Shown piece by piece: positions 32,929-41,151 of a stretch of DNA of 62,693 nucleotides. Source of the stretch: Candidatus Poribacteria bacterium. GTDB lineage: Bacteria > Poribacteria > WGA-4E > WGA-3G. Positions within the stretch are counted from its first letter, which is position 1. Every line of letters starts with the position of its first letter. Below the pieces are notes generated by a model. It was not told the origin of the DNA and did no database searches. It saw only the letters and a program-made list of their open reading frames with translations. A program made the position numbers and the translations under genes. The stretch is taken from positions 1 to 62,693 of the forward strand of contig JAJEAG010000094.1 in assembly GCA_022824265.1 (NCBI GenBank). Direction: 5' to 3'.

Positions 32929-34770
32929 ATGCAAGATACAACTTCTGCTCTTGAGGAAACCGGTATCGGTACCATCCACGTTGAACCGATACCCCCAATT
33001 GAAATAGACGAAACCGAGCTTGTCTACCACCAACTCTGCCCCGCTGAGGATTTTGAAGATCTTGAAGGCAAACCCTTTCATGTCAACGGAACGCATTTGG
33101 CAGTTTTCAAGAACAACGGTAGTTATTACGCAGTTGACAATCGTTGTCCACACATGGGGTATCCAATGTCAAAGGGGAGTATCCGTGACGGTGTTCTGAT
33201 ATGTCATTGGCACCACTGGGAATTTGATCTGAAATCAGGGGCGTGCTTCCTTGCATCTGGTGATGACTTAAAGGCATTTCCCGTTGAAACCAGAGAAGAC
33301 GGATATCTATATGTCGGGTTAGCGAAAGGTGAGCGAGAGGCAGCAAAACAACGTGTCATTGCAAACGGTAAACGCGCTCTTGAACGCGGACTCAAAGACC
33401 GAAGCACTTTTTTCATTGCAAAAGCCGTTACCGCACTCCGTGACGCAGGCGCACCCCCAGAGGTTATCATCCAGCAAGGACTCCACTACGGCGCACATAA
33501 AAGTAGTGACGGATGGTCATCAGGTGTAGCAATCCTCACACTGGCAGCCAACCTGTGGGATGATGTTGACCCAAATGATCACAACCTATTTCTCGTACAC
33601 GGATTAAGTCAGATTAGTCGCAGAACCACAGGAAGTGCACGTCCGTATCGCGCACCTTTCCCGCGAGTAAAGGATGATCACGACTTGGAAACACTCAAGC
33701 GATGGTTCCGCTATTTTGTGGATAAACGCCACAGAGGTGCAGCCGAACGCATCTTGTTAACGCTTAATGACAGAGACTATGATAAATCAGTTATCGCAGA
33801 CTTTGTCTACACAGCAGCAACAGACTATTACTTCACTGGCGATGGACACGCACTTGATTTTGCGAATAAAATGTTTGAAGCGTTGGATTATGTCAAATGG
33901 GAAGGTTCACACGAGATTTTGCGTCCAATAGTCGTTGACCTTGTTAGCAGAACACGACATGAGGAAACTTCCCGATGGGCAGACGCAATTCCTGTCTTAC
34001 GACCCATTTTTAAGAATCTTGATAGTATGTGGGAGGACAATCAAAATAACAGTGCAGAGTTGGATATATCTGCGTTTGCACAGACGCTACTTGCTGATGA
34101 TTTCGAACCCACTGTCGTTGAGGTAGAGAAGCAACTTCGCAAAGGTGTTGATCCAACTGACATCTGCCGTGCGATGACCTATGCATCCGCAATTCGCACT
34201 GCAAGGTTCCATCTCAAAAATGAAGGAGATTGGCACGATGTAGCGAATATTTATTCATACGCTCATGCTCTCTATCACGCTTTTCAATATGCACCAAGTG
34301 CGAACCTGTTACGTGGTATCTTTCATGGTGTGGTCTACTTGGCATACTTACGTTGGTTGAACATGCCTGCCGCACGTATTCCCAAGCCCGGACAGCGACT
34401 TGATGAAACTTATGCATCATCTGAAAAGATGTTGGAACGTCTCCAGGAATTCGCCGACTTCCAAAAAGTCTATGAAGCGGAAATTCTCGTCAATCAGTAT
34501 CTGGAAGAAGGGCATGATGTTGAACCGCTAAAACGGACGCTGGCACACATTCTGCTCCGCGAAGATGCTGAACTTCACATGTTCCAAGTACTTGAAGTCG
34601 CATTTCGCCATTATGACTTGTCAGACGACACGGAAGAAAAACGGATGCATCTGTTGGCTGCAACACGTTACATTACTGCTCAAAAACTCATGAAGAACAT
34701 TTTGTGGTCAACCGAGAACGCTGAACGTCTTGCACGTGGTGAGTTGCTCAGTGAACGCGACGATGATTAA
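32929..34770 (+). CDS. Rieske [2Fe-2S] protein with long helical C-terminal region
   Basis: A 613-aa protein. Residues about 25-125 form a Rieske domain: cluster ligands in CPHMGYP and CHWHHW (Cys-x-His, then Cys-x-x-His after 17 residues). The remaining 480 residues are almost entirely helical with several conserved-looking His/Tyr segments (YSYAHALYHAFQYAP) and no domain I can name; a questin-oxidase-like fold is one guess. The ATG at 32929 follows a perfect AGGAGG; the longer frame from 32896 is less likely. A sulfite-oxidase-like gene follows on the same strand, so the Rieske centre might pass electrons to or from it. Confidence 0.8.
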   Translation: MQDTTSALEETGIGTIHVEPIPPIEIDETELVYHQLCPAEDFEDLEGKPFHVNGTHLAVFKNNGSYYAVDNRCPHMGYPMSKGSIRDGVLICHWHHWEFDLKSGACFLASGDDLKAFPVETREDGYLYVGLAKGEREAAKQRVIANGKRALERGLKDRSTFFIAKAVTALRDAGAPPEVIIQQGLHYGAHKSSDGWSSGVAILTLAANLWDDVDPNDHNLFLVHGLSQISRRTTGSARPYRAPFPRVKDDHDLETLKRWFRYFVDKRHRGAAERILLTLNDRDYDKSVIADFVYTAATDYYFTGDGHALDFANKMFEALDYVKWEGSHEILRPIVVDLVSRTRHEETSRWADAIPVLRPIFKNLDSMWEDNQNNSAELDISAFAQTLLADDFEPTVVEVEKQLRKGVDPTDICRAMTYASAIRTARFHLKNEGDWHDVANIYSYAHALYHAFQYAPSANLLRGIFHGVVYLAYLRWLNMPAARIPKPGQRLDETYASSEKMLERLQEFADFQKVYEAEILVNQYLEEGHDVEPLKRTLAHILLREDAELHMFQVLEVAFRHYDLSDDTEEKRMHLLAATRYITAQKLMKNILWSTENAERLARGELLSERDDD

Positions 34771-34805
34771 TATCAAAACAGATTAACGCGTCTTAGACAT
34801 TATCG

Positions 34806-34827
34806 GTCGGGGTCTCTGTGCCCCGAC
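34806..34827. repeat. short palindrome between Rieske and oxidoreductase genes
   Basis: A 7-bp perfect stem GTCGGGG/CCCCGAC with an 8-nt loop. It belongs to the dispersed GC-rich palindromes of this window. Confidence 0.65.
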
Positions 34828-34869
34828 ACGACACGTGTCCAACAACGCTTTGAAACAGAAACGCTTACC

Positions 34870-36147
34870 ATGCAACATCCATCACACGAATCCAATAACA
34901 AGAATTTCTTAGATACCATACCGACTACAAGACGTAATTTTCTTATCAACATAGGTAAAGCCGGATTACTTGCAAGTATTGGAACTTTTGGGGCAGGCTG
35001 TGAAGCCGTCAATCAAGGTTTGTTGGATAGAGGATTCATGCCTGTTATCCTTGATGATCTGCCAGCAGCAGGACTCCCAAAGGCAGACATGCTTGTTCAC
35101 ACTGAAAGTCCGTTTAATGGTGAGTTTGCCCCGCACCACCTTAACGACGATGTTACACCAACAGAAAGGCATTTCGTACGTAATAACAGTGGAATACCTG
35201 AACGAGCGATAAAATATGATCTCAACGGATGGAAATTGGTTATAGATGGCGAAGTTCATAAGAAACTTGAACTGTCAATGGATGACTTATTGCATTTTCC
35301 ACAGGTCACGATGGAAGTCGTGTTGGAATGTGCAGGGAATGGAAGAAGTCTGTTTGTACCAGAGGTAAGCGGCACGCCGTGGCAACGCGGTGCCGTTGCT
35401 TGTAGTGAATGGACAGGTGTGCGGTTGCGTGATGTCCTACAAGAAGCAGGTTTGAAGCCAACTGCTGTCTATACTGGTAACTACGGTGAAGATATTTCCA
35501 ATGACAGCAGTGAACAGTTTTCACGTGGGATTCCAATTGAAAAGGCAATGGATGAAAACACACTCATTGCATTAAAGATGAATGGAGGAGTGCTGCCAGC
35601 TGCACATGGGTTTCCGGCAAGGTTGATCGTACCGGGATGGATTGGAAGTGCAATGCAGAAGTGGCTCAACCACATTTGGATAAGAGACCGAGTTCACGAC
35701 TCCGAAAAGATGAGCGGTTATTCCTACCGTATTCCTAAGTATCCGATAGAACCGGGAAATAAACCACCGATAGAAGACATGCAAATTGCAACTGCATGGC
35801 GGGTTAAATCTCTAATTACACAACCACAAGCATCCTTGGAATTCAGCACAGGGCATCCTATCAACATAAGAGGACATGCTTGGGCAGGAGAAAATCATAT
35901 TGAAAAGGTTCTTGTCTCTACTGATTTTGGCGTTCAATGGCAAGAAACGCAGTTAATTTCACCGTCAAATAGATATGCTTGGTATCATTGGGAAACCGAA
36001 CTGACCTTAACAAACAAAGGCTATTACGAAATATGGGCTCGCGCTTATGACGACATAGGTAACGCACAACCTTTTACTCAACCGTGGAACCCGAAAGGTT
36101 ATCTCGGCAATGTCATTCATAGGTTACCCATTTTTATAATCGCATAA
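34870..36147 (+). CDS. sulfite oxidase-like molybdopterin oxidoreductase (exported)
   Basis: A 425-aa protein with a twin-arginine signal (TRRNFLINIGKAGLLASIGT) and possibly a lipobox (FGAGC) at about residue 41. The oxidoreductase molybdopterin domain has the Mo-ligand Cys in VLECAGNGR. GVRLRDVL and HGFPARLIVPGWIGSA are typical of the family, and a C-terminal Mo-co dimerisation domain (about 310-420) follows. It resembles SoxC/sulfite dehydrogenase more than YedY because the dimerisation domain is present. It is probably periplasmic, oxidising sulfite or a related compound. The Rieske gene lies directly upstream and the phosphoesterase gene follows 17 bp later. Confidence 0.9.
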   Translation: MQHPSHESNNKNFLDTIPTTRRNFLINIGKAGLLASIGTFGAGCEAVNQGLLDRGFMPVILDDLPAAGLPKADMLVHTESPFNGEFAPHHLNDDVTPTERHFVRNNSGIPERAIKYDLNGWKLVIDGEVHKKLELSMDDLLHFPQVTMEVVLECAGNGRSLFVPEVSGTPWQRGAVACSEWTGVRLRDVLQEAGLKPTAVYTGNYGEDISNDSSEQFSRGIPIEKAMDENTLIALKMNGGVLPAAHGFPARLIVPGWIGSAMQKWLNHIWIRDRVHDSEKMSGYSYRIPKYPIEPGNKPPIEDMQIATAWRVKSLITQPQASLEFSTGHPINIRGHAWAGENHIEKVLVSTDFGVQWQETQLISPSNRYAWYHWETELTLTNKGYYEIWARAYDDIGNAQPFTQPWNPKGYLGNVIHRLPIFIIA

Positions 36148-36164
36148 ATTGAAAGGAATTTGAA

Positions 36165-36647
36165 ATGCAACTTGGTGTAATGTCAGACAGTCACGACAAC
36201 GTTCCGAACATAATACGCGCTGTTGAGGTATTCAACGATATTGGTGTAGATTTGGTAGTGCATGCGGGAGATTTCATCGCTCCGTTCACCATTGACCCGT
36301 TAGCAGATTTGAACTGCCGTGTCGTTGGTGTTTTTGGTAACAATGATGGGGAACGGGTTGTCCTTGCGAAAAAGTTTGAGCAAATAGGAGAGGTACATCC
36401 GAATCTTGCAAGCACATCACTCGGTGACACAACCATTGCCGTAATGCACTATCCTGAACTCGCTATCCCTATTGCAAAGAGCGGGGAATACGATATTGTC
36501 GTCTATGGACACACGCACAAGATTGACATTCAAAAGGACAAATCTTTACTGCTCAATCCAGGGGAAACAGGTGGATGGACAACGGGGAAGGCGACGATCG
36601 CTGTTGTGGATTTGGATACATTGGATGTCAAAATACATGAACTGTAG
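36165..36647 (+). CDS. metallophosphoesterase, YfcE/MJ0936-like
   Basis: A 160-aa calcineurin-type phosphodiesterase. The di-metal motifs are all present: SDSHDN (Asp and His), GDFI, GNNDG, and GHTHK near the C-terminus. The length and motif spacing fit the small YfcE/MJ0936 group of cyclic or model-substrate phosphodiesterases. The natural substrate is unknown. AAAGGAATTTG lies before the ATG. It is the last gene of the plus-strand run and converges with the sulfatase-like gene. Confidence 0.92.
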   Translation: MQLGVMSDSHDNVPNIIRAVEVFNDIGVDLVVHAGDFIAPFTIDPLADLNCRVVGVFGNNDGERVVLAKKFEQIGEVHPNLASTSLGDTTIAVMHYPELAIPIAKSGEYDIVVYGHTHKIDIQKDKSLLLNPGETGGWTTGKATIAVVDLDTLDVKIHEL

Positions 36648-36668
36648 CGTTATTGGTTATTATTAAAC

Positions 36669-37934
36669 CTATTCAATATATCCTAAATTCCGCAACCTAC
36701 CCTCCAAAATCTTCTTCTCCTCAGGTGTAGAGGCTTGTGCTTGTAGGTGCTGATAATTGGAGTTCATCAAAATATCGTCGTAAGCATCGCGGAACATGTC
36801 AGGGTCGTTGCAAGTGTTATCCTCACCACTCAGGATGTGTCGGAACACGAACTCACCAGTCTGTTCATCTTCACGATACATATACTCACCATCTGTCAGC
36901 GACCAGAGGCGAATTCCTTCAGAATACTTGCTAATTTCTTTGTTGTCAACTGTCGTGCGAGAAGTCACGCGATGATGCTCCATTTCCAAGTTTTTCCGAC
37001 TGAGAAAACCAATGCCATACAAACTGTCCAACTCCGACAATACTAAACGATCATCTTCAATCTCCGAAGGCGTAAGTAAATCTTGCCCATAACCTTTATA
37101 GTCTGTGTCAATTCCAGCGAGTTTTGTAATTGTTGGAAACAGGTCAATCGCTGAGATCGGCGCGGATGGAAAGTCCAATTCATCTACATTAGGAATATGT
37201 GCTAAAAGGGGTACGTGTAGGACATTCTGATTAAGCGTATGTCCATGATCAATAATTTCCTCGCAAATCCCCTCTCCGTGGTCACCAAAGATAAACACTG
37301 CCCATTCAGGAAGGTCAAGCTGCTTTAGGATTTCAACGAGTTTAAACTCAAGTATATGTGTTGCTGCAGCATAGTAATACCGAAGTGCCTCATCGGTTCT
37401 ACCCTTGTTGACAAGCGATCCAAGACTTGGCGCACCCGGTATACCACTCATCCCATATCCACCATGTGTATACCAAAAGTGCAGAAAGCAAAATTGCGGG
37501 GTATCCGATGGTTGTTTGAGATGCTGTATAAGGTCTTCAAGCGAACCAAGCTGCTGTGCTTTCGCTGTCGGGTCAATTGGAGTAATAAACGACTCGTAGT
37601 CAAGGAAGCGAAACACCTCAGCGCGTTCTGAACGTCCCGTAATGTGATAACCCGCATCAGCAAATAACTGAAATAGATTTGGTATTCCCTCAAACATTTT
37701 GAGATAGGTTTGTCCATAAACTCCGTGCTCAAAAGGATACAAACCCGTAAAATAGGAGGTGTGAGAAGGACGTGTTGCAGGTGCTGCCACAAAAAACTTC
37801 TCTGCAAGCGAGAAATCTTTGGTCAGTAGATCAAACTTCGGTGTATTGAAGAATGGATTGGTTCGGCTAAGTGCGTCATATCGCCAACAATCAATTGAAA
37901 TGAGGAGAAATTTATTAATAGGTTTAGTTTCCAT
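36669..37934 (-). CDS. sulfatase-like hydrolase without canonical formylglycine motif
   Basis: A member of the alkaline-phosphatase superfamily, 421 aa. SIDCWRYDAL gives the first metal Asp, and later FGDHGEGICEE and NQNVLHVPLLAH complete the metal site. The expected nucleophile motif of sulfatases is CxPxR; here the region reads APATRPSHTSYFTGLYP, with Ala and Thr instead of Cys. It therefore cannot be matured to formylglycine at the usual position, and Thr may be the nucleophile, as in phosphodiesterase-like members. The ATG at 37934 is used; a TTG four codons earlier overlaps the upstream gene. It is the last gene of a five-gene minus-strand operon. Confidence 0.85.
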   Translation of the reverse strand: METKPINKFLLISIDCWRYDALSRTNPFFNTPKFDLLTKDFSLAEKFFVAAPATRPSHTSYFTGLYPFEHGVYGQTYLKMFEGIPNLFQLFADAGYHITGRSERAEVFRFLDYESFITPIDPTAKAQQLGSLEDLIQHLKQPSDTPQFCFLHFWYTHGGYGMSGIPGAPSLGSLVNKGRTDEALRYYYAAATHILEFKLVEILKQLDLPEWAVFIFGDHGEGICEEIIDHGHTLNQNVLHVPLLAHIPNVDELDFPSAPISAIDLFPTITKLAGIDTDYKGYGQDLLTPSEIEDDRLVLSELDSLYGIGFLSRKNLEMEHHRVTSRTTVDNKEISKYSEGIRLWSLTDGEYMYREDEQTGEFVFRHILSGEDNTCNDPDMFRDAYDDILMNSNYQHLQAQASTPEEKKILEGRLRNLGYIE

Positions 37935-37938
37935 ATTG

Positions 37939-39297
37939 TTAGTCAATTAACCTTGCATTGTACTGTCGTGCTGTATGTTGATAACCTTCATATTGGTCAG
38001 GATTAAAAGGATGAGGTGTGTAGATATAAACAGCATCACTATAAGGATCATAAAGGACAATCTCTTCGCGCGCATCTCCACAGACATCAGCAGGAAAACA
38101 GTGATACCACCCCATTTTACCACCAGTAGGAGGTGGAAGGTCAGGGAAAGTTACCACTTTGTTCCCTTCTCCATCATAGAGTGCAGCGGGACTATAAATC
38201 AATTCAGGATTGTCATGACCATTCCAACGGATGATCTCTAATCCTGTGTTGTTAGGGGTTTCATCAACCTTAAAACGACTACGAATTTTACCAGAACTAT
38301 CTACAACTATCAAGTTCGGATGGTGTCCATTATAACGAATAACTAAGTTCGGTGTTGAATCTGACAGCACGTTTCCGTGTCTTATCTCTTGTCCATGTGG
38401 CACTATGTCAAATCCAAGTGAAAACACGGGATTACCTTCTGAGTCGACTACTTGTCCACCCCCTGAAAGGATTGCACGTTTCTTACCATCCCACTCCTCA
38501 ACCAGAACTGAGTCTATGTTATCACCGAGAAATTTATCCCACAACACCGCTCCATCAGCAGCAAGTCCAAAATTACCGCCGTTCACTTCATCAAGACCAT
38601 CGTCATTGAAATCACCAACTGCAGGAATATATGCCGAATGCTTTGGATACCGAAACCATTTATCTGTATGTTGCCAAAGCAGTTCAAGTTTGTGGTTAAA
38701 CGCGAGGATATTGACACCAACCTTGACAACAAAATCTTGTGGTTGTTCATTACCACTTAGGTTGGCAATCATTAACCGTTGATGTACATAATTTGGGATA
38801 TGTAGTTCACCATCTACATAAGCATTGCACTGTTGTAGTTCATCAGACACAACAGAATGTTTCACAGCACCCGTTGCACCGTCTAAAATCATCAAGCGAA
38901 CTGTAGACAAATCCCATTTACTCGCTTCTGAAATCTCCGAGTCTATCCAAAAACAGATTACCTCTGATTGTCCATCAGCATCAATATCGTAAATAGCAAC
39001 GGGTCCGGGTCTATCTGGTGAGAGTGTTCTTAGGGGAGTGTCTTTGGAATCTATATCTCTAATTTCAAGGTGTTTATCACCGAGAGACCAAAGTGGTTCA
39101 CCATCAAGTGAAAATGCACCAAGAAAACATGGATGTATGCCACCGAGTGCCTTATAAACTAAAAAATCAACAGTGCCATCTCCTGTCAGGTCACCGATAC
39201 GTATATCACCACCCCACGAACGTCCTGCTGTGTTATTCAGAAATGCGTCTGGAATTGTAACCCGTTTGAAGAGATGTACTTCTTGTGACATATCCAC
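37939..39297 (-). CDS. FG-GAP/VCBS-like beta-propeller protein
   Basis: A 452-aa protein made of repeated DxDxDG-type blocks, for example IRIGDLTGDGTVDFL, IYDIDADGQSEVI, VGDFNDDGLDEVN and the final CGDAREEIVL, as in FG-GAP and rhamnogalacturonan-lyase-like propellers that bind calcium. It has no signal peptide, so it is likely cytoplasmic unless the start is wrong. GTG at 39297 overlaps the stop of the upstream gene (TAGTG); ATG at 39291 is an alternative. It may process or bind oligosaccharides together with the isomerase and sulfatase-like neighbours. Confidence 0.8.
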   Translation of the reverse strand: MDMSQEVHLFKRVTIPDAFLNNTAGRSWGGDIRIGDLTGDGTVDFLVYKALGGIHPCFLGAFSLDGEPLWSLGDKHLEIRDIDSKDTPLRTLSPDRPGPVAIYDIDADGQSEVICFWIDSEISEASKWDLSTVRLMILDGATGAVKHSVVSDELQQCNAYVDGELHIPNYVHQRLMIANLSGNEQPQDFVVKVGVNILAFNHKLELLWQHTDKWFRYPKHSAYIPAVGDFNDDGLDEVNGGNFGLAADGAVLWDKFLGDNIDSVLVEEWDGKKRAILSGGGQVVDSEGNPVFSLGFDIVPHGQEIRHGNVLSDSTPNLVIRYNGHHPNLIVVDSSGKIRSRFKVDETPNNTGLEIIRWNGHDNPELIYSPAALYDGEGNKVVTFPDLPPPTGGKMGWYHCFPADVCGDAREEIVLYDPYSDAVYIYTPHPFNPDQYEGYQHTARQYNARLID

Positions 39298-40061
39298 TAC
39301 ACAAAAGCCTTGAAAAGTCCAACGTAGAGTGCCAATACTTTCTCTGGATCAGGTCCTGTATATGCACATTCGTTGGAAATATAACCAGAAAATCCAATGC
39401 GATTAAGCCATTCAAACATTTGTCGATAGAGTTCAAAAGTTTCTGGTGTTTCCACCTTGTGCGTATGTACCGAAGTAATATGGGGTGCAACGCGTGAAAA
39501 GAGAGGATCAATACTTCCACCTTCGCAACCGATGAATTGTGAATTGAAGACAAAACCGACATTAGGTAAATTAACTCCTTCAATCACTTCCATCGCAGAA
39601 TCCGGGTCGGTGAAAGAACCGTGCATCTCTATAGAGACAGTAATGTCCTTCTCACCAGCATAAGTCCCAAGTGCCTTCAATCCATCAGTTACGTAACCTA
39701 CCACCGCATCGCGGTTTTCATCGGAATACCGATCACCGAGTACACGAACATGATCGCATTCCATATACTCCGCCATGTCAATTACGCGTGTAACACGTCG
39801 GACGGTCTCCTCGCGGTCAGAAGCATTTTCTGAGTGAAAATTCTGACAACTCGTTAGTGATGATATAACCACATCACTTGCATCTACCTGTGATTTCAAT
39901 CCATCCCATGCTTCTTCGGGTGTATCCCACTCAAATCCGTGTTTCTGATTGTAGTCCATTAGCAGTTCAACGCCGTGATAGCCAGTAGCTTCTGCGACAT
40001 CAAGTATTCGTTTGAGTTCCCAATCTTGACACGTCTGATATGTATTTAATGACCACTTCAT
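39297..40061 (-). CDS. sugar phosphate isomerase/epimerase family protein
   Basis: A 254-aa xylose-isomerase-like TIM barrel. It begins MKWSLNTYQT, and late metal ligands are seen as glutamate in VSIEMHG, aspartate/asparagine near GFVFNSQFIG, histidine in SVHTHKVE and glutamate in SNECAYTG. The usual Asp on strand 6 is replaced by Asn in FNSQF. The ATG follows AGGAGTAG. It shares its last base with the next gene and is 8 bp after the VWA gene, so it is well inside the operon. Confidence 0.85.
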   Translation of the reverse strand: MKWSLNTYQTCQDWELKRILDVAEATGYHGVELLMDYNQKHGFEWDTPEEAWDGLKSQVDASDVVISSLTSCQNFHSENASDREETVRRVTRVIDMAEYMECDHVRVLGDRYSDENRDAVVGYVTDGLKALGTYAGEKDITVSIEMHGSFTDPDSAMEVIEGVNLPNVGFVFNSQFIGCEGGSIDPLFSRVAPHITSVHTHKVETPETFELYRQMFEWLNRIGFSGYISNECAYTGPDPEKVLALYVGLFKAFV

Positions 40062-40069
40062 ATATTATT

Positions 40070-41140
40070 CTACTCCTGAATTGGAATCGGGTACCAAAGT
40101 CCACCTGTCTTAGATGTAAGTGCCCGATGTGTAGTATGATTAATCCCAATCACATCTACGATAATCCCGTTCTGTTGACATTGACGTATAATGTCTAATA
40201 GTTTGTAAGACCCTTTACTTGCCTCATCGGTTACGAGGACAAAACGTCTTTTTGCTTCATCTCTGAATTTGACTCTACGAATTGCTTTTATGATTGCATT
40301 GTGCGCACGTTCATCGCCTGCTGCTGCGACAACATGTGTCGTTAAAAGTCTCGTATATCTTTCAACATCCCAAGTCGGTTGATGGATAATGGTATCACCT
40401 TCAAGATACCTGAAGATGACAACCCCAAGTCTGAAATCTATTGCTTTCTCTTCGAATACCGTTACCATCTGACTAAGTTGTCTCCCAACAGCGCGGATAT
40501 TATCTATCATACTCCCGCTGATGTCAAGTAGAAATACGATGTCAACAGTGCTATCATTTTCTGTGTCAGCAACACTTTCAGCGATACCTTCTAACGCTTC
40601 TCCCATCATTCCATCACGATCAACAGGTAGTGGTGCATCTTCAGCACCTGCCTGAATTATTCCCGATTGTTCGTGCAATTTTTCAGCAATAGGGACGATT
40701 GTCGGAGACTGTGCATTCGTTACCGCAATGGACTTCCATTCAGGTGAATCAGTTGCCTTTGCACTCAGAGAAGTCTCTTCTATTGGTAGCCCTGCATCTG
40801 TTCCGAATTCTGACATGGATGTGCCGGTTGAAATAGGACGGGCTGAATTTATCGGTTGGGCAGCACTCTGTTTGCTAACATTCACAGCGTTTGAAGAGGT
40901 AGGACGACGTTTTGGCATTGAACGTTTGCGTTTACTACTCATGTGTAGACGTTTAGGTGTGGACAAAATAATGGCATCCGATACCAACGTTTCTGGAGAT
41001 AGCATAGGACGATACCATTTGACATAGCTTATACTCACAAGTGCTATTCCAATGGCATGCAACACCAACGACATTAGAAACGCACGTTGCATTTTTTCAC
41101 GTTTTCTCCGACGTTGTTCAGTATAGATATCAAACAACAT
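40070..41140 (-). CDS. membrane-anchored VWA-domain protein
   Basis: A 356-aa protein. One membrane segment near the N-terminus (AFLMSLVLHAIGIALVSISY, residues about 20-40) is followed by a basic, Ser-rich linker and then a von Willebrand A domain. The MIDAS motif is DISGS (Asp-x-Ser-x-Ser). The remaining domain (FRLGVVIFRY, then DEASKG) is outside the membrane if the N-terminus is in the cytoplasm. RBS AGGGAG is present. The N-terminal layout resembles TonB-like anchors and that of the DUF4159 protein at 46280-47761. Its partner is unknown; it follows the RPH-like gene by 11 bp. Confidence 0.85.
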   Translation of the reverse strand: MLFDIYTEQRRRKREKMQRAFLMSLVLHAIGIALVSISYVKWYRPMLSPETLVSDAIILSTPKRLHMSSKRKRSMPKRRPTSSNAVNVSKQSAAQPINSARPISTGTSMSEFGTDAGLPIEETSLSAKATDSPEWKSIAVTNAQSPTIVPIAEKLHEQSGIIQAGAEDAPLPVDRDGMMGEALEGIAESVADTENDSTVDIVFLLDISGSMIDNIRAVGRQLSQMVTVFEEKAIDFRLGVVIFRYLEGDTIIHQPTWDVERYTRLLTTHVVAAAGDERAHNAIIKAIRRVKFRDEAKRRFVLVTDEASKGSYKLLDIIRQCQQNGIIVDVIGINHTTHRALTSKTGGLWYPIPIQE

Positions 41141-41151
41141 TGCCTATCTCC

